DNA from: Acanthochromis polyacanthus
Taxonomy: Eukaryota > Chordata > Actinopteri > Pomacentridae
Direction of reading: 5' to 3'
DNA: 64,000 bases
Assembly: GCF_021347895.1 (NCBI RefSeq)
Contig: NC_067124.1
Location: forward strand, 15,986,521-16,050,520
Below are positions 1-10,986 of the stretch, in pieces; positions within the stretch are counted from its first letter, which is position 1; every line of letters begins with the position of its first letter. The notes under the pieces were generated by a model. That model searched no databases, was not told the origin of the DNA, and was given only the letters and a program-made list of their open reading frames with translations. Position numbers and translations under genes: made by a program.

Positions 1-1184
1 ATTGACTGCAACATTCACTGTGTAGGTTGGAGAAAGTACCTTGAGGCAAATGACATCAACCAAAGCAAATTGGAGGAGTAAGAAAACCGAGAGTCCAGTC
101 AATGAGAGATTGGAAGGGGGGCTGGAAATTATTACATTTTGCTACTGATCTCTTAAGACTTACAATCAGCAGTTATTGATTTACATGAAGCTGCAAAGGG
201 TCAAGAAGTAACCTCACAGATATGTGGTGCTGTTTAATGTAAAGTTCTACAAATGGAAATGATTTTGTACCGCTACTCCCCTACAAGTGTGCATCCAGCT
301 ACAATTAGCAAACAGACTGGCGAAGGTAAATAAGAGGTTCAACTCAACGCTTGTGCTGCATGGTTGCATGGAACACCGTGGAGGTTCTTTCAACAAAGAC
401 AAGAAAAGACACTTTGACACTCTTTGTAAGACATTTTTCAGATATACAACTGAGGTTTTAATTGTTCGGGAGGAACACACAGCAGTGGAGGGAGCTTCAT
501 GACTTCTGAGTTTCAACTCACATAAGTGTTTGGTTGAGGTTATGGCTGACAAGTGAGGTTCAGTCAAAGTAAGTTAATTTACTTTTTCCACTTTTTCCAC
601 CAACACTGTATATTTCTTTTTATCTGTGTGGTCCATAAAAACATATAAGTGTTTACATGTAATGAGCTTAAGCACATTATGTTTAGCTATACTTGTGACT
701 TATTAAAATGAGAAACCCCTTAAAAAACAACAGATTCACCTATTTTTTTCTTGATATGATATGGTTCCTGGTGTACTGCACACTTAGCTGAGAACAAAAT
801 CAAAGCTTGAGGGCCCGAAAAATGCCACTGTTTTTATGACACTGTAGAAAAATGTAACCTTCTCTGTTTCTTTCCCTGGTTTCTAAACATAAGTGCATTA
901 GTTTTTTGTCCAGAACAACTTGAACCTGAGCTGAACCTTCTACGTGTAACCCTGCACCTGCCTCCCAGTGGGTCGCTGAGTTTGGGTCCAGCTGGATTTG
1001 ATTATGACACATGCTGCAATACCTCTTCCATCTATTTCTCTTTTGTACTGTTCCATCTGCCCTCCAGTTTACTCCCCTCCTCAAGCCCCCTCTACTTTGG
1101 TGCTCTTCCCCTCTTATTTTTTTTCATTGCGTCTCTGTAATTGGTCATTTAAATGAAAAAGCTTCAAATTGGAGGATTAGAGGT

Positions 1185-1190
<6 letters not shown>
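1..1190. other. noncoding DNA, nothing recognised
   Basis: AT-rich unique-looking sequence. Open frames here are short (about 106 codons at most), lack recognisable motifs and overlap on both strands. I see no splice-flanked exon, repeat family or RNA gene. Confidence 0.5.

Positions 1191-1218
<28 letters not shown>
1191..1218. repeat. (CT)14 microsatellite
   Basis: Uninterrupted CT dinucleotides, followed by a short TG/GA-rich flank. A simple-sequence repeat. Confidence 0.95.
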
Positions 1219-2985
<1,767 letters not shown>

Positions 2986-3165
2986 GCTGCAGGGGAGATA
3001 TTAGAGAGAGGGCTGAGAAGGAGCGTTAGATGGATAAAAGGTGGGGGTAAGGAAGAGAAGAGGGAGAGAGCCAGGAAGAAAGAACCAAGAAAGGAAATAA
3101 ACAGAGAAGGTGGGGGAAAAATGAGGAAAAATGTAGAAAGACGGAAAAGAGATAAAGTTAATGGA
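2986..3165. repeat. purine-rich low-complexity tract
   Basis: About 180 bp very rich in G and A on the plus strand (runs such as GGGAGAGAG, AGGAAAG), with few pyrimidine interruptions. It is low-complexity DNA; the reading frames in it are compositional. Confidence 0.7.
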
Positions 3166-4806
3166 GCTTTATTCACTTTAGCCATCGGGGCTTGAAATAG
3201 TCATTTTAGCAGCGCAGGGCTCTGTGGAGGTGGCAGCGTGTTCACATGTGCATGCTAGTGAGGAAGCATGACTCTCAGTACATGTCTTCGCTTGCAGGTA
3301 CGCTGTGGATTTAACAGCATGTGGGCATGTGCAAGGATTTGTTATATATTCCTCCAGTTATTATGGAGCAGCAGTGATTGGATAAACCAAACTTCAGCAT
3401 GTCCGAGTCCCATTAACACTGGAACTCACTGCAAATGAAACACGGCTTATTTGAATCCAACATGCTGGTGTAGCAGCTGATAGCTCAAACTTCACACATG
3501 TATGAACATAGTGACAGTTTTTTCTTTTCTACCTTCACATAAAAGTACTACTTATAATATAGTCTAAATATGTTTCTAGGTCAAGTTTCAAAGATAGAAA
3601 GATACATATCTAACTGACTGGTCACAATAATGGAAAATAAAGTCCTGAACATGTGTTACAAAATCACAGTGTCTATGGGTTATCTGATTTTAAAGCTCTG
3701 ATCTGTATGAGACCATTTCAGAATATTTTTTGACATTAAAAAAAATACGGGGAATTCATGTTTTTTTTTCATAACATTCAAATGTGAGCTCTGTAAACAC
3801 CTTAAAAGACATAAAAACACAGCGGTCACAGCTGACACATCGCATTGTACTATTTTGTACATAAACCTTTAAAACGCTTAAAAGATGTGATGCCAATTAA
3901 AACAACAACAACAACAACCTTACTCACAGACTTGACGGAAAGTTTGTTGGTTTATTGTCTTTGTTGAGCATATATTCATTAATATATATCATTTAATAGA
4001 ACATTTACGAGACTCCAACAGTCTAAAACAGACAGAAACTGCAAGGAATTTTCAATGGGTCACTCCAAGCAAAAATGCAACATAATTATTAATTAAATGT
4101 ATAAATTTAGTAACTCTAATATGGAATCTGTATCCCAGGGTAAGAAATATGACAACACTAAAGGTGGATGTCAGACCCTCTCCTGGGATCCCAGTGGAAA
4201 CAGAGATTATGATTGTGGAGGATGATTGAACTGATAATTTCCTGAGACAGGCCGTCCAACCCCAGCAGCAGATGAAGTGTAGGGATTTTCTTCTTCTAAC
4301 TTGTTAACAACTAAACATTTCTGGCCTGATTGCAGATTGTGATGTGCTTTATTAACCAAAATCACATGATGCAGATGAAGCGTGATGAATATGTTTATTC
4401 TAGACACACAGTTTACTTTTGGCAAATAATCAACTGAAGAAAACTACCACAAGGATAAACCTTTTTAGCTTTAATGAGCAAATACAAATTTGAACCACTC
4501 CAGGGACAAATGTTTGAGTTTTATATTCAGTAGCTGTTAGTCTTTGACAATATAAAGTATTTGAAACTATTTAATGCAATAACACATATGTGTGTGCAAA
4601 TTTATAAATTGTGTGGCCTTCAAGGCAAATTAGAGAATCCTGAGATTTAAAAAAATAATAATTAAATTTAAAAATAATTTCTGTGTGGTCCAACCACAGT
4701 ATTGCAGTGTTACGTTGATTTCATTCCTTTGCTTTTTTCCTATACACTGTGTAGCTAAAAGGCTTTGTTTTGGAAAAAACAATGCAACCAATCAGACATT
4801 TCCAGG
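3166..4806. other. noncoding DNA with a short (CAA)n run
   Basis: AT-rich sequence with a small imperfect CAA repeat at about 3898-3918. Nothing else was recognised. Confidence 0.45.
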
Positions 4807-5151
4807 CTATTCTATAGGTAGTGTCTACGGATACGGGTCGTATCCGTAGCCCACAGGCTACAGGTACGGCACTTTCCATTTGCCAGACAGATACGGACCC
4901 GTACGTGAGTCTCGTGAGTCAAGAAGCTGCTAACCACTGCAAACTGTTGAAAGGTAAGCAAAGGTTAAGGTTAGGGTTAGTGTTAGGGTCAGGTTTAGGG
5001 TCCGTACCTGTCGTACCGATGCTACGGGTCCGTACAGCTAGCGTCTACCGGGAGTCACGTGACCAGATCTCACGTATCTGATTGGCAAATGGCAATTGCC
5101 GTATCCGTAGTCCACAGGCTACGGGTACCTCTAGCAACAACCTATTCTATA
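4807..5151. mobile_element. foldback/MITE-like element between 10-bp direct repeats
   Basis: The 10-mer CTATTCTATA occurs at 4807-4816 and again at 5142-5151, as expected of a target-site duplication. The 325 bp between them are built from many copies of a TACGG/GTATCCGTAG motif. A perfect 11-bp hairpin (CTACGGATACG, loop GGT) lies at 4825-4849. The segment at 4840-4869 recurs in direct orientation at 5101-5130. CATTTGCC...CAGATACG near 4877-4894 is matched in inverted orientation by CGTATCTG...GGCAAATG at 5073-5091. There is no coding capacity. A 9-11-bp duplication would suit a Mutator-like element, but I found no clean terminal inverted repeat at the exact ends, so the class is uncertain. 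Confidence 0.65.
4972..5000. repeat. short telomere-like (TTAGGG)-variant patch
   Basis: About 30 bp of degenerate GGTTAGGG/GTTAGTG/GTTTAGGG units in the centre of the foldback element. It is too short and irregular to be a true interstitial telomere, and is probably internal simple sequence of the element. Confidence 0.6.
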
Positions 5152-5674
5152 TCCTCCATAGAATCTCAGACTGTGGATAGAATGCCCTGCCTAATAAATG
5201 TAATGAGAGGTTGACAAGTTGAAATTCTTCCAGGGCTTCAAGTAATGCCTTGCTCACACAGGAGACTTTAATGCTGCTAACAAGCAAACTGACAGTTGGA
5301 GATGATATTGTCACAGATTTGTTCAAGATGACTATTTGTTGCAGAGATAGACATTGCTTCTTTTTCTTTTTTGAAAGAACATGGACATCTCAAGCTCAAC
5401 CAACTTACATTCACTATTTTCATTCTAGCAACTGGGAACAATACACTTGGCTTTCAGGCTCAATTTAATACGACAGGCTCTGTGAGTGCCTGCTTTTTTT
5501 AGGGTTATAGAATAGAAAAAAGGCTTCGAGAATCTCAGTCATCTAACGACACAAAAACAGCAAAACACAAGAAGTCATCTTTAGGAAACAATCACCATAA
5601 AAGCTTTTGGAGACACAAGGATGGCTACAGCTGCACCAGCGGAGAAAAAAAATGAGGCACAACAATAAGAAAAA
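5152..5674. other. noncoding DNA, nothing recognised
   Basis: Spacer between the foldback element and the Tc1 transposon. I saw no motif beyond AT-rich unique-looking sequence. Confidence 0.45.
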
Positions 5675-5891
5675 TACACTGGGTAAGGAAAGTATTCGGA
5701 TCCCTTGAAATTTTTCACTCTATGTGTCATTGCAGCCATTTGCCAAAATCAAAAAAGTTCATTTTATTTCTCATTAATGTACACTCAGCATCCCATCTTG
5801 ACAGAAAAAAACAGAAATGTAGAAATTTTTTTGCAAAATCATTAAAAAAGGAAAACTGAAATATCACATGGTCATAAGTATTCAGACCCTT
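5675..5891 (+). repeat. left terminal inverted repeat of the Tc1 element (IR/DR type)
   Basis: It pairs with the reverse complement of 7067-7277 over about 215 bp. The outer direct repeat is at about 5681-5706 and the inner one at about 5868-5892, both centred on AGTATTC followed by a G/A and CCCTT-rich tail. Small indels distinguish it from the right arm, for example four extra bases near 5720. Confidence 0.93.
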
Positions 5892-6027
5892 TGCAGCGAC
5901 ATTCATATTTAACTCACATGCTGTCCATTTCCTCTGATCCTCCTCAAGATGGCTCTGCTTCTTTATTGGAGTCCAGCTGTGTTTAATTAAACTGATTGGA
6001 CTTGATTAGGAAAGGCACACACCTGTC

Positions 6028-6034
6028 TATATAA
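6028..6034 (+). promoter_or_regulatory. TATA box of the transposase gene
   Basis: TATATAA sits 21 bp upstream of the first in-frame ATG (6055). Transcription starting the usual 25-30 bp downstream would begin near 6053-6064, at or just past that ATG. This favours the in-frame ATG at 6067 or 6076 as the start actually used. Inference from spacing only. Confidence 0.5.
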
Positions 6035-6054
6035 GACCTTACAGCTCACAGTGC

Positions 6055-7062
6055 ATGTCAGAGCAAATGAGAATCATGAGGTGGAAGGAACTGCCCAAGG
6101 AGCTCAGAGACAGAATTGTGGCAAGGCACAGATCTGGCCAAGGTTACAAAAGAATTTATGCAGCACTCAAGGTTCCTAAGAGCACAGTGGCCTCCATAAT
6201 CCTCAAATGGAAGAAATTTGGGACGACCACAACTCTTCCTAGACCTGGCCGTCCAGCCAAACTGAGCAATGGTGGGAGAAGAGCCTTGGTGAGAGAGGTA
6301 AAGAAGAACCCTAAGATCACTGTGGCTGAGCTCCAGAGATGCAGTCAGGAGATAGGAGAAAGTTCCACAAAGTCAACTATCACTGCAGCCCTCCACCAGT
6401 CGGGGCTTTATGGCAGAGTGGCCCGACGGAAGCCTCTCCTCAGTGCAAAACACATGAAGGACTCCCAGACTATGAGAAATAAGATTCTCTGGTCTGATGA
6501 GACCAAGATTGAACTTTTTGGTGTTAATTCTAAGCGGTATGTGTGGAGAAAAGCAGGCACTGCTCATCACCTGTCCAATACAATCCCTACAGTGAAACAT
6601 GGTGGTGGGAGCATCATGTTGTGGGGGTGTTTTTCAGCTGCAGGGACAGGACGACTGGTTGCAATTGAAGGAAGGATGAATGCAGCCAAGTACAGAGATA
6701 TCCTGGAGGAAAACCTCTTCCAGAGTGCTCAGGACCTCAGACTGGGCCAAAGGTTCACCTTTCAACAGGACAATGACCCTAAGCACACAGCTAAAATAAC
6801 AAAGGAGTGGATTCAGAACAACTCTGTGACCGTTCTTGACTGGCCCAGCCAGAGCCCTGACCTAAACCCAATTGAGCATCTCTGGAGAGACCTCAAAATG
6901 GCTGTCCACCAACGTTCACCATCCAACCTGACAGAAGTGGAGAGGATCTGCAAGGAAGAATGGCAGAGGATCCCCGAATCCAGGTGTGAAAAACTTGTTG
7001 CATCATTCCCAAGAAGACTCATGGCTGTACTAGCTGAAAAGGGTGCTTCTACTCAATACTGA
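6055..7062 (+). CDS. Tc1-family transposase, open frame with a small internal deletion
   Basis: The 335-residue transposase would bind the element's repeats and carry out cut-and-paste transposition in the nucleus. Residues ~12-55 form the first helix-turn-helix of the paired-like DNA-binding region. PGRPAK (63-68) is the GRPR-like AT-hook linker, and ~72-118 is the second helix-turn-helix. KHGGGSIMLWGCF (181-193) is the glycine-rich box. The catalytic triad is intact: D148 in WSDET, D239 in QQDND and E274 in NPIEH, with 34 residues between the last two (DD34E). The frame is open to a normal ...STQY C-terminus. Between KPLL (127-130) and D148 there are only about 17 residues where Tc1 relatives usually have about 28. 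Roughly 11 codons seem lost between HMK (133-135) and DSQ (136-138), removing a predicted helix before the first catalytic strand. The protein is therefore probably inactive although uninterrupted. M1, M5 and M8 are all possible starts; M8 (MRWKELPKEL) best matches the family and the TATA box. Confidence 0.95.
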   Translation: MSEQMRIMRWKELPKELRDRIVARHRSGQGYKRIYAALKVPKSTVASIILKWKKFGTTTTLPRPGRPAKLSNGGRRALVREVKKNPKITVAELQRCSQEIGESSTKSTITAALHQSGLYGRVARRKPLLSAKHMKDSQTMRNKILWSDETKIELFGVNSKRYVWRKAGTAHHLSNTIPTVKHGGGSIMLWGCFSAAGTGRLVAIEGRMNAAKYRDILEENLFQSAQDLRLGQRFTFQQDNDPKHTAKITKEWIQNNSVTVLDWPSQSPDLNPIEHLWRDLKMAVHQRSPSNLTEVERICKEEWQRIPESRCEKLVASFPRRLMAVLAEKGASTQY

Positions 7063-7066
7063 GCAC

Positions 7067-7277
7067 AGGGTCTGAATACTTATGACCATGTGATATTTCA
7101 GTTTTTCTTTTTAAATAAATTTGCAAAAATTTCTACATTTCTGCTTTTTTTTCTGTCAAGATGGGGTGTTGAGTGTACATTAATGAGAAATAAAATGAAC
7201 TTTTTTGATTTTTGGCAAATGGCTGCAATGACAGTGAAAAATTTCAAGGGGTCAGAATACTTTCCGTACCCACTGTA
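7067..7277 (-). repeat. right terminal inverted repeat of the Tc1 element (IR/DR type)
   Basis: Reverse-complement partner of 5675-5891. It begins five bases after the transposase stop codon. The inner direct repeat is at about 7068-7089 and the outer at about 7247-7272. An AATAAA at 7114-7119 inside the arm could serve as the transposase polyadenylation signal (inference). Confidence 0.93.
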
Positions 7278-8189
7278 CATTCAAAAAAAAAATAAAAAAT
7301 TGTGACGTACCTTTCAGCTGCCACAACAAGACTACAGACAATCCGCTCATTGTGGTAGTCACATGGAGCTACTATCATTTTTGGCTAATAAATATCCAGA
7401 CTCGTGCTACCATTTGCCCACTTCTGTATTTGACATAGTGTATTTATTAAAATTACAGCGTGCAACAATCTTAATGCGAAATTCAGCTTTGGTGCCACTT
7501 GCGGCAGGAGCTTCTGACATATTTCATCAAGCCAGGCTAGAAAAGTGTAAGAAATCTAATTTTGGCTATAACATGAGATAAAACTAAATTAAAGGCATAT
7601 GCATAATGGTATGTAATAATTCAGTGTCTCATCTATCATGTCGGTTACAGCATTTATCAAGCTGTTCTGTATTTGACTTAATGAATGTGAAGCTGCTGCC
7701 GTACACAGTGCTGATGACTATATGTCAAACCAGGACAACTGGTTTGCAGAACATTTTTCAGAGCATGTTAGTTGACATGTGGTTTTGTTGGGTCAATGTA
7801 GATGAGTTTTGTAGCTGAATTGAGGTGCACAGGGGGCATTTTGATAAAACATATGGCAAAACTGTGCAGAACATCGGTGTATCAGCTGGGTGATAAAGAT
7901 TCTTGCTCTCTCTAGAAGAAGCAGAGCAGCAAAATTGGTTAAGATCACTTAAAAAACAAACACATAAGCTGTGGACCTCAACAGTTCAACCACTTCAAGG
8001 CTGAATTCCATATAAAAGCCTTTTCAAAGCTGACAGACAGCTACTGGCTGCGCTTTGAATTGCCATTGCAGAGAACAGAACTGTTTGTGACATATTCAAT
8101 GGAGGACTTTCAGGGAAAGCCTCCATCTGGCCTCTCGTTCTTCCTCCAAGAGACTCTGTGACAGCATGCATCAGATATATGCGCTAACA
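7278..8189. other. noncoding DNA, probably decayed transposon sequence
   Basis: No open frame with a recognisable domain. It lies just upstream of a hAT dimerisation-domain relic in the same orientation, so part of it may be unrecognisable hAT transposase sequence (inference). Confidence 0.35.
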
Positions 8190-8355
8190 TGTTCAGTTTT
8201 AACCATCGCTGTCACCACCGCATCTGTGGAAAGGACATTTTCCACCTTGAAATGGATCAAAACATGTGAAGAATACAATAGAGCAGACCATACTCTCTGC
8301 TATAGCTTCCACTGCTATTGAACAACAACTTCTCTTCTCTGAAAACAAGTAATCA
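8190..8355 (+). pseudogene. hAT-superfamily transposase relic (C-terminal dimerisation domain)
   Basis: Plus-strand translation from 8190 gives LTIAVTTASVERTFSTLKWI and then KT, the hallmark of the hAT C-terminal dimerisation domain (consensus like LPVTTAxxERxFSxLKxIKT). A stop codon follows after about 40 codons. The continuation LSAIASTAIEQQLLF appears in another frame, consistent with a frameshift in the region that normally reads ALLAIExxLL. No catalytic residues or other hAT domains were recognised. An old fragment with no coding capacity. Confidence 0.75.
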
Positions 8356-9007
8356 GTTCTATTCTCGGGTTACTGAAAAAGTCTTTCTAACAAATGGAGG
8401 AAGGATTTCATCTTTAAGTGAATGTGTTTGGTTGGTGAAACTGGATAGTTGCTGGTTTTCCGAAAGTACTACATCTTCTTGAAGCGGTTTGTTTGAATTT
8501 CTTAACCCGTTGAGTGTTGCAGATTTCACTTGTGAGTTTTGACATCTTGTTTGAAAAGTGCAGTTGTACGGCAGCCATTTGTTTCTGTAATGTAATTTAT
8601 TTTGCTGAGCAGATTAGGCTGTTAATTGTGTGAAATGATGTAGACCTTCCTGTGTTGCTGCATCAACAGCCCGTATGAGATTTTGTTGTGTTGTGCTCTT
8701 ACTTCACAGGCAGCCGGCTTTGCCAGCTGGTGGTGAACTTGGAAATCAGGCATACAGCAAGTTCAGAATCTAAATTAGTTGCCAACAAATGCAATTATGG
8801 TTTAGTTCAGACAGGACACTTTGTCAGATTTAACCATTTATGAAATGAAACTTAATGGAATTAGCCTTTCCCTAGCTGAGCAGCTCTAGGTGCTATTTTA
8901 ATTAGAACAAAGACATGATCTGTGGTCAGGTAGGTTAAAGAAGGAGGACACAAAAGGGACTGAGTTTAGAAGAAATCAGCAGAATTTAACTTGTTGGTAT
9001 TATTACC
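8356..9007. other. noncoding DNA, nothing recognised
   Basis: AT-rich unique-looking sequence between the hAT relic and the SINE-like repeat. Confidence 0.45.
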
Positions 9008-9376
9008 GGTGCTGCGCAGTGGCTTTCTGGTTAGCATTTTTGCCTTGCACCTAGAAGATTCCTGGTTCGTGTCCCGACCTTCCCAGGATCTTTCTGCATG
9101 GAGTTTGCATGTTCTCCCTGTGCATGTGTGGGTTTTCTCCAGGTACTCCAGCTTCCTCCCACAGTCCAAAAACATGCTGAGGTTAATTGGTAACTCTAAA
9201 TTGTCCATAGATGTGTATGTGAGCATGCTTGTTTGTCTCTTTGTGTAGCCCTGTGATAGACTGGCAACCTGTCCAAGGTGTCCCCTGCTTTCACCCTAAG
9301 TCACCTGAGATAGACTCTGGCCTCCTCATGACCCTAATGAGGATAAAGCTCTGTATAGATCATGGATGGATGGATA
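9008..9376 (+). mobile_element. teleost SINE-like interspersed repeat, tRNA-type head
   Basis: The head contains GCGCAGTGGC...GGTTAGCA (A-box-like) and GGTTCGTGTCC (B-box-like), as in a tRNA-derived polymerase III promoter. The body carries blocks I recognise from a very abundant teleost repeat: GAGTTTGCATGTTCTCCCTG, CTTCCTCCCACAGTCCAAAA and GGTTAATTGGTAACTCTAAA. It ends in an ATGGATGGATGGA-type tail. A second, more decayed copy in the same orientation lies at 22862-23174. Family membership comes from memory and was not searched. Confidence 0.8.
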
Positions 9377-9424
9377 CTATTATCTGCTGGGGTGTGACTG
9401 CAGAGCTGCTGATGGAGAAAAAAA

Positions 9425-9560
9425 GAGTGTCGCCAGCAGGGGGCGCTGCAGCTGGTGCACCGGTGGATCGGCAGTGACGTCGCGTTGGTGGGCGGAGACA
9501 ACAGGTAGCAGGAGTGAGGAGGAAACGCGGATTTTGGGCCTTGAATTGAGAGTTGATGGC
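9425..9560 (+). promoter_or_regulatory. CpG-dense patch with CRE and GC box, promoter-like
   Basis: Unusually GC- and CpG-rich for this window. It contains a full CRE (TGACGTC, 9475-9481), a GC-box-like GGTGGGCGGAG (9487-9497), several further CpGs and the CTCF-like site annotated separately. I see no TATA box and no recognisable first exon downstream. It could be a small promoter, the 5' region of a mobile element, or an insulator. Confidence 0.4.
9433..9449 (+). promoter_or_regulatory. CTCF-like binding site
   Basis: CCAGCAGGGGGCGCTGC fits the vertebrate CTCF core motif (CCASYAGRKGGCRS) in plus orientation. It begins about 57 bp after the SINE-like repeat. Motif match only; occupancy is unknown. 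Confidence 0.6.
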
Positions 9561-10743
9561 GGTGAGAGGAGAAAATGTACACAAGAACAAGATGGACATT
9601 TTGAGGAGACAGGAGGAGGAGAGTTTGGAGGCCAAGACTTTTGGAGACGAAGCAGGATTGAGATGTTTTTGGATGCTGGTACCAGTGGACCCGCTTTGGT
9701 GACAATGTTGAGAACACCTGGACATCATCAGCGGCAGAAAGTAAGAAAACATACTGAGTTTCATAAAGTGCATGAGGGATCTGTGATGAGGAGATGAACA
9801 ACAGCTGTGATTTGCAGACGTGTGGAGGTTGGTGGAGCAGGTGCAGTGAATGGAGGTTTAAAAAGCGCGCTTTAGTGGGAGGGTTGGACTGAAGTAGAGA
9901 ATAACAGGACGGAAAGCTGCAGTGCTGTTTAGCGATTCCAATAACCACACATTAGTTGCAAAAGTACACAGTGAGCCCGCCTCAAGCTGAAGTTTAAAGC
10001 TGAACTCTCAACAAGAGCCACTGAATAACTGAAATTCATAATCTGAATAGTCAATTATTCATTAATATAGTCAAATGAAGTTGCAGTCTTTTTGACTGAC
10101 AGTCTAATAGACATTGTTCACACTATGGGCTATACAAAACACATTATCTCTGTGTGTTTCTCATGCAGTTTATTTTGAGGGCACCATTATTTCTGTTTTT
10201 CTAAGGATAAATCATTTTTATAAAGCAACTGTAATTATTCTGGTCTTTGAACCAGCCCAAAACAGTATATTTGCTGGCTTTACAGTTTTAAAGAAAATGT
10301 CATGAGAAAGTTATTATATTAATAATGTTGAGTAATATCTGCATTGATTCTGCACCTTTTAGTAGGATGAACTCATTTTAAAGTCATTATTTTGCATTTT
10401 AATCCATCTAAACCTGATGACATTGAGCTGAATTTTAATATGGATGCAAGGGCAAGACAGTTTTTAAAAAAATATATATATATAGGACAGACATCTTCTA
10501 AATATGTTAGTACAGATGAAGCGACACCTTTGCCTTGATGACTTCAGGATATACTTCAGCAGAAGTGACCTTGTCTTCCAGCTCGAAATACGTCTCCGCA
10601 TATTTACCAATTGTGGCTTTACATCTGATCCCTCTATCACATATTCACCAGCATGCACACAGTCTCTGCTACAAACTAAACACTCTTCCTGTACTTCTTG
10701 TGCACATGCAAACACACTGTTCTCATGTTTACTCTTTGCTTTT
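9561..10743. other. noncoding DNA, function unknown
   Basis: The first 400 bp are moderately GC-rich and free of stops in several frames on both strands, which I attribute to composition. The rest is AT-rich. No domain, exon or repeat family was recognised. Confidence 0.4.
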
Positions 10744-10769
10744 ACACACACACACACACACACACACAC
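10744..10769. repeat. (AC)13 microsatellite
   Basis: Pure AC run ending in CGCG. Confidence 0.93.
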
Positions 10770-10936
10770 GCGTAGATGTATTTTTTCTGAGGGCCTAAAG
10801 AGGTAATTTATACTCACTTTTCCATCGCAATGAGATTAGAACTGTGTCATTTGGTACTGGCTAAGCAGAGCTGCTGTAACTGGAAGCATGATGAAAAAGG
10901 ACAACTGGGTCTTTTCTCACTCTCATTCTCAAGCTC

Positions 10937-10986
10937 GCACACACACACGTACACACACATACACACACGTACACACGCACACACAC
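10937..10986. repeat. imperfect (CA)n repeat
   Basis: CACACA units interrupted by CGTACA and CATACA variants over about 50 bp. Confidence 0.9.

Larger units (their letters stand above)
5675..7277 (+). mobile_element. Tc1-like DNA transposon, nearly full structure
   Basis: A complete Tc1/mariner-superfamily element of about 1.6 kb, bounded by TA dinucleotides (5675-5676 and 7276-7277), the target this superfamily duplicates. Long imperfect inverted repeats (about 215 bp) flank a single transposase gene. Each repeat carries an outer and an inner copy of a related transposase-binding-type motif around AGTATTC, the IR/DR arrangement known from Sleeping Beauty and other fish Tc1 elements. The first bases read CACTGGGTAAGG on the left but CAGTGGGTACGG on the right, so the left tip has mutated or diverged. 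The two arms remain highly similar, which suggests a fairly recent insertion. It lies a few hundred base pairs from a hAT relic, with no host gene nearby. Confidence 0.95.

Noticed and set aside
9334..9948. 204-codon open frame on the minus strand, with other long frames on both strands of the same interval
   Set aside because: Several frames are open at once, the translation is Ser/Leu/His-rich without a motif, and its 3' part runs into the tail of the SINE-like repeat. This is compositional, not a gene.
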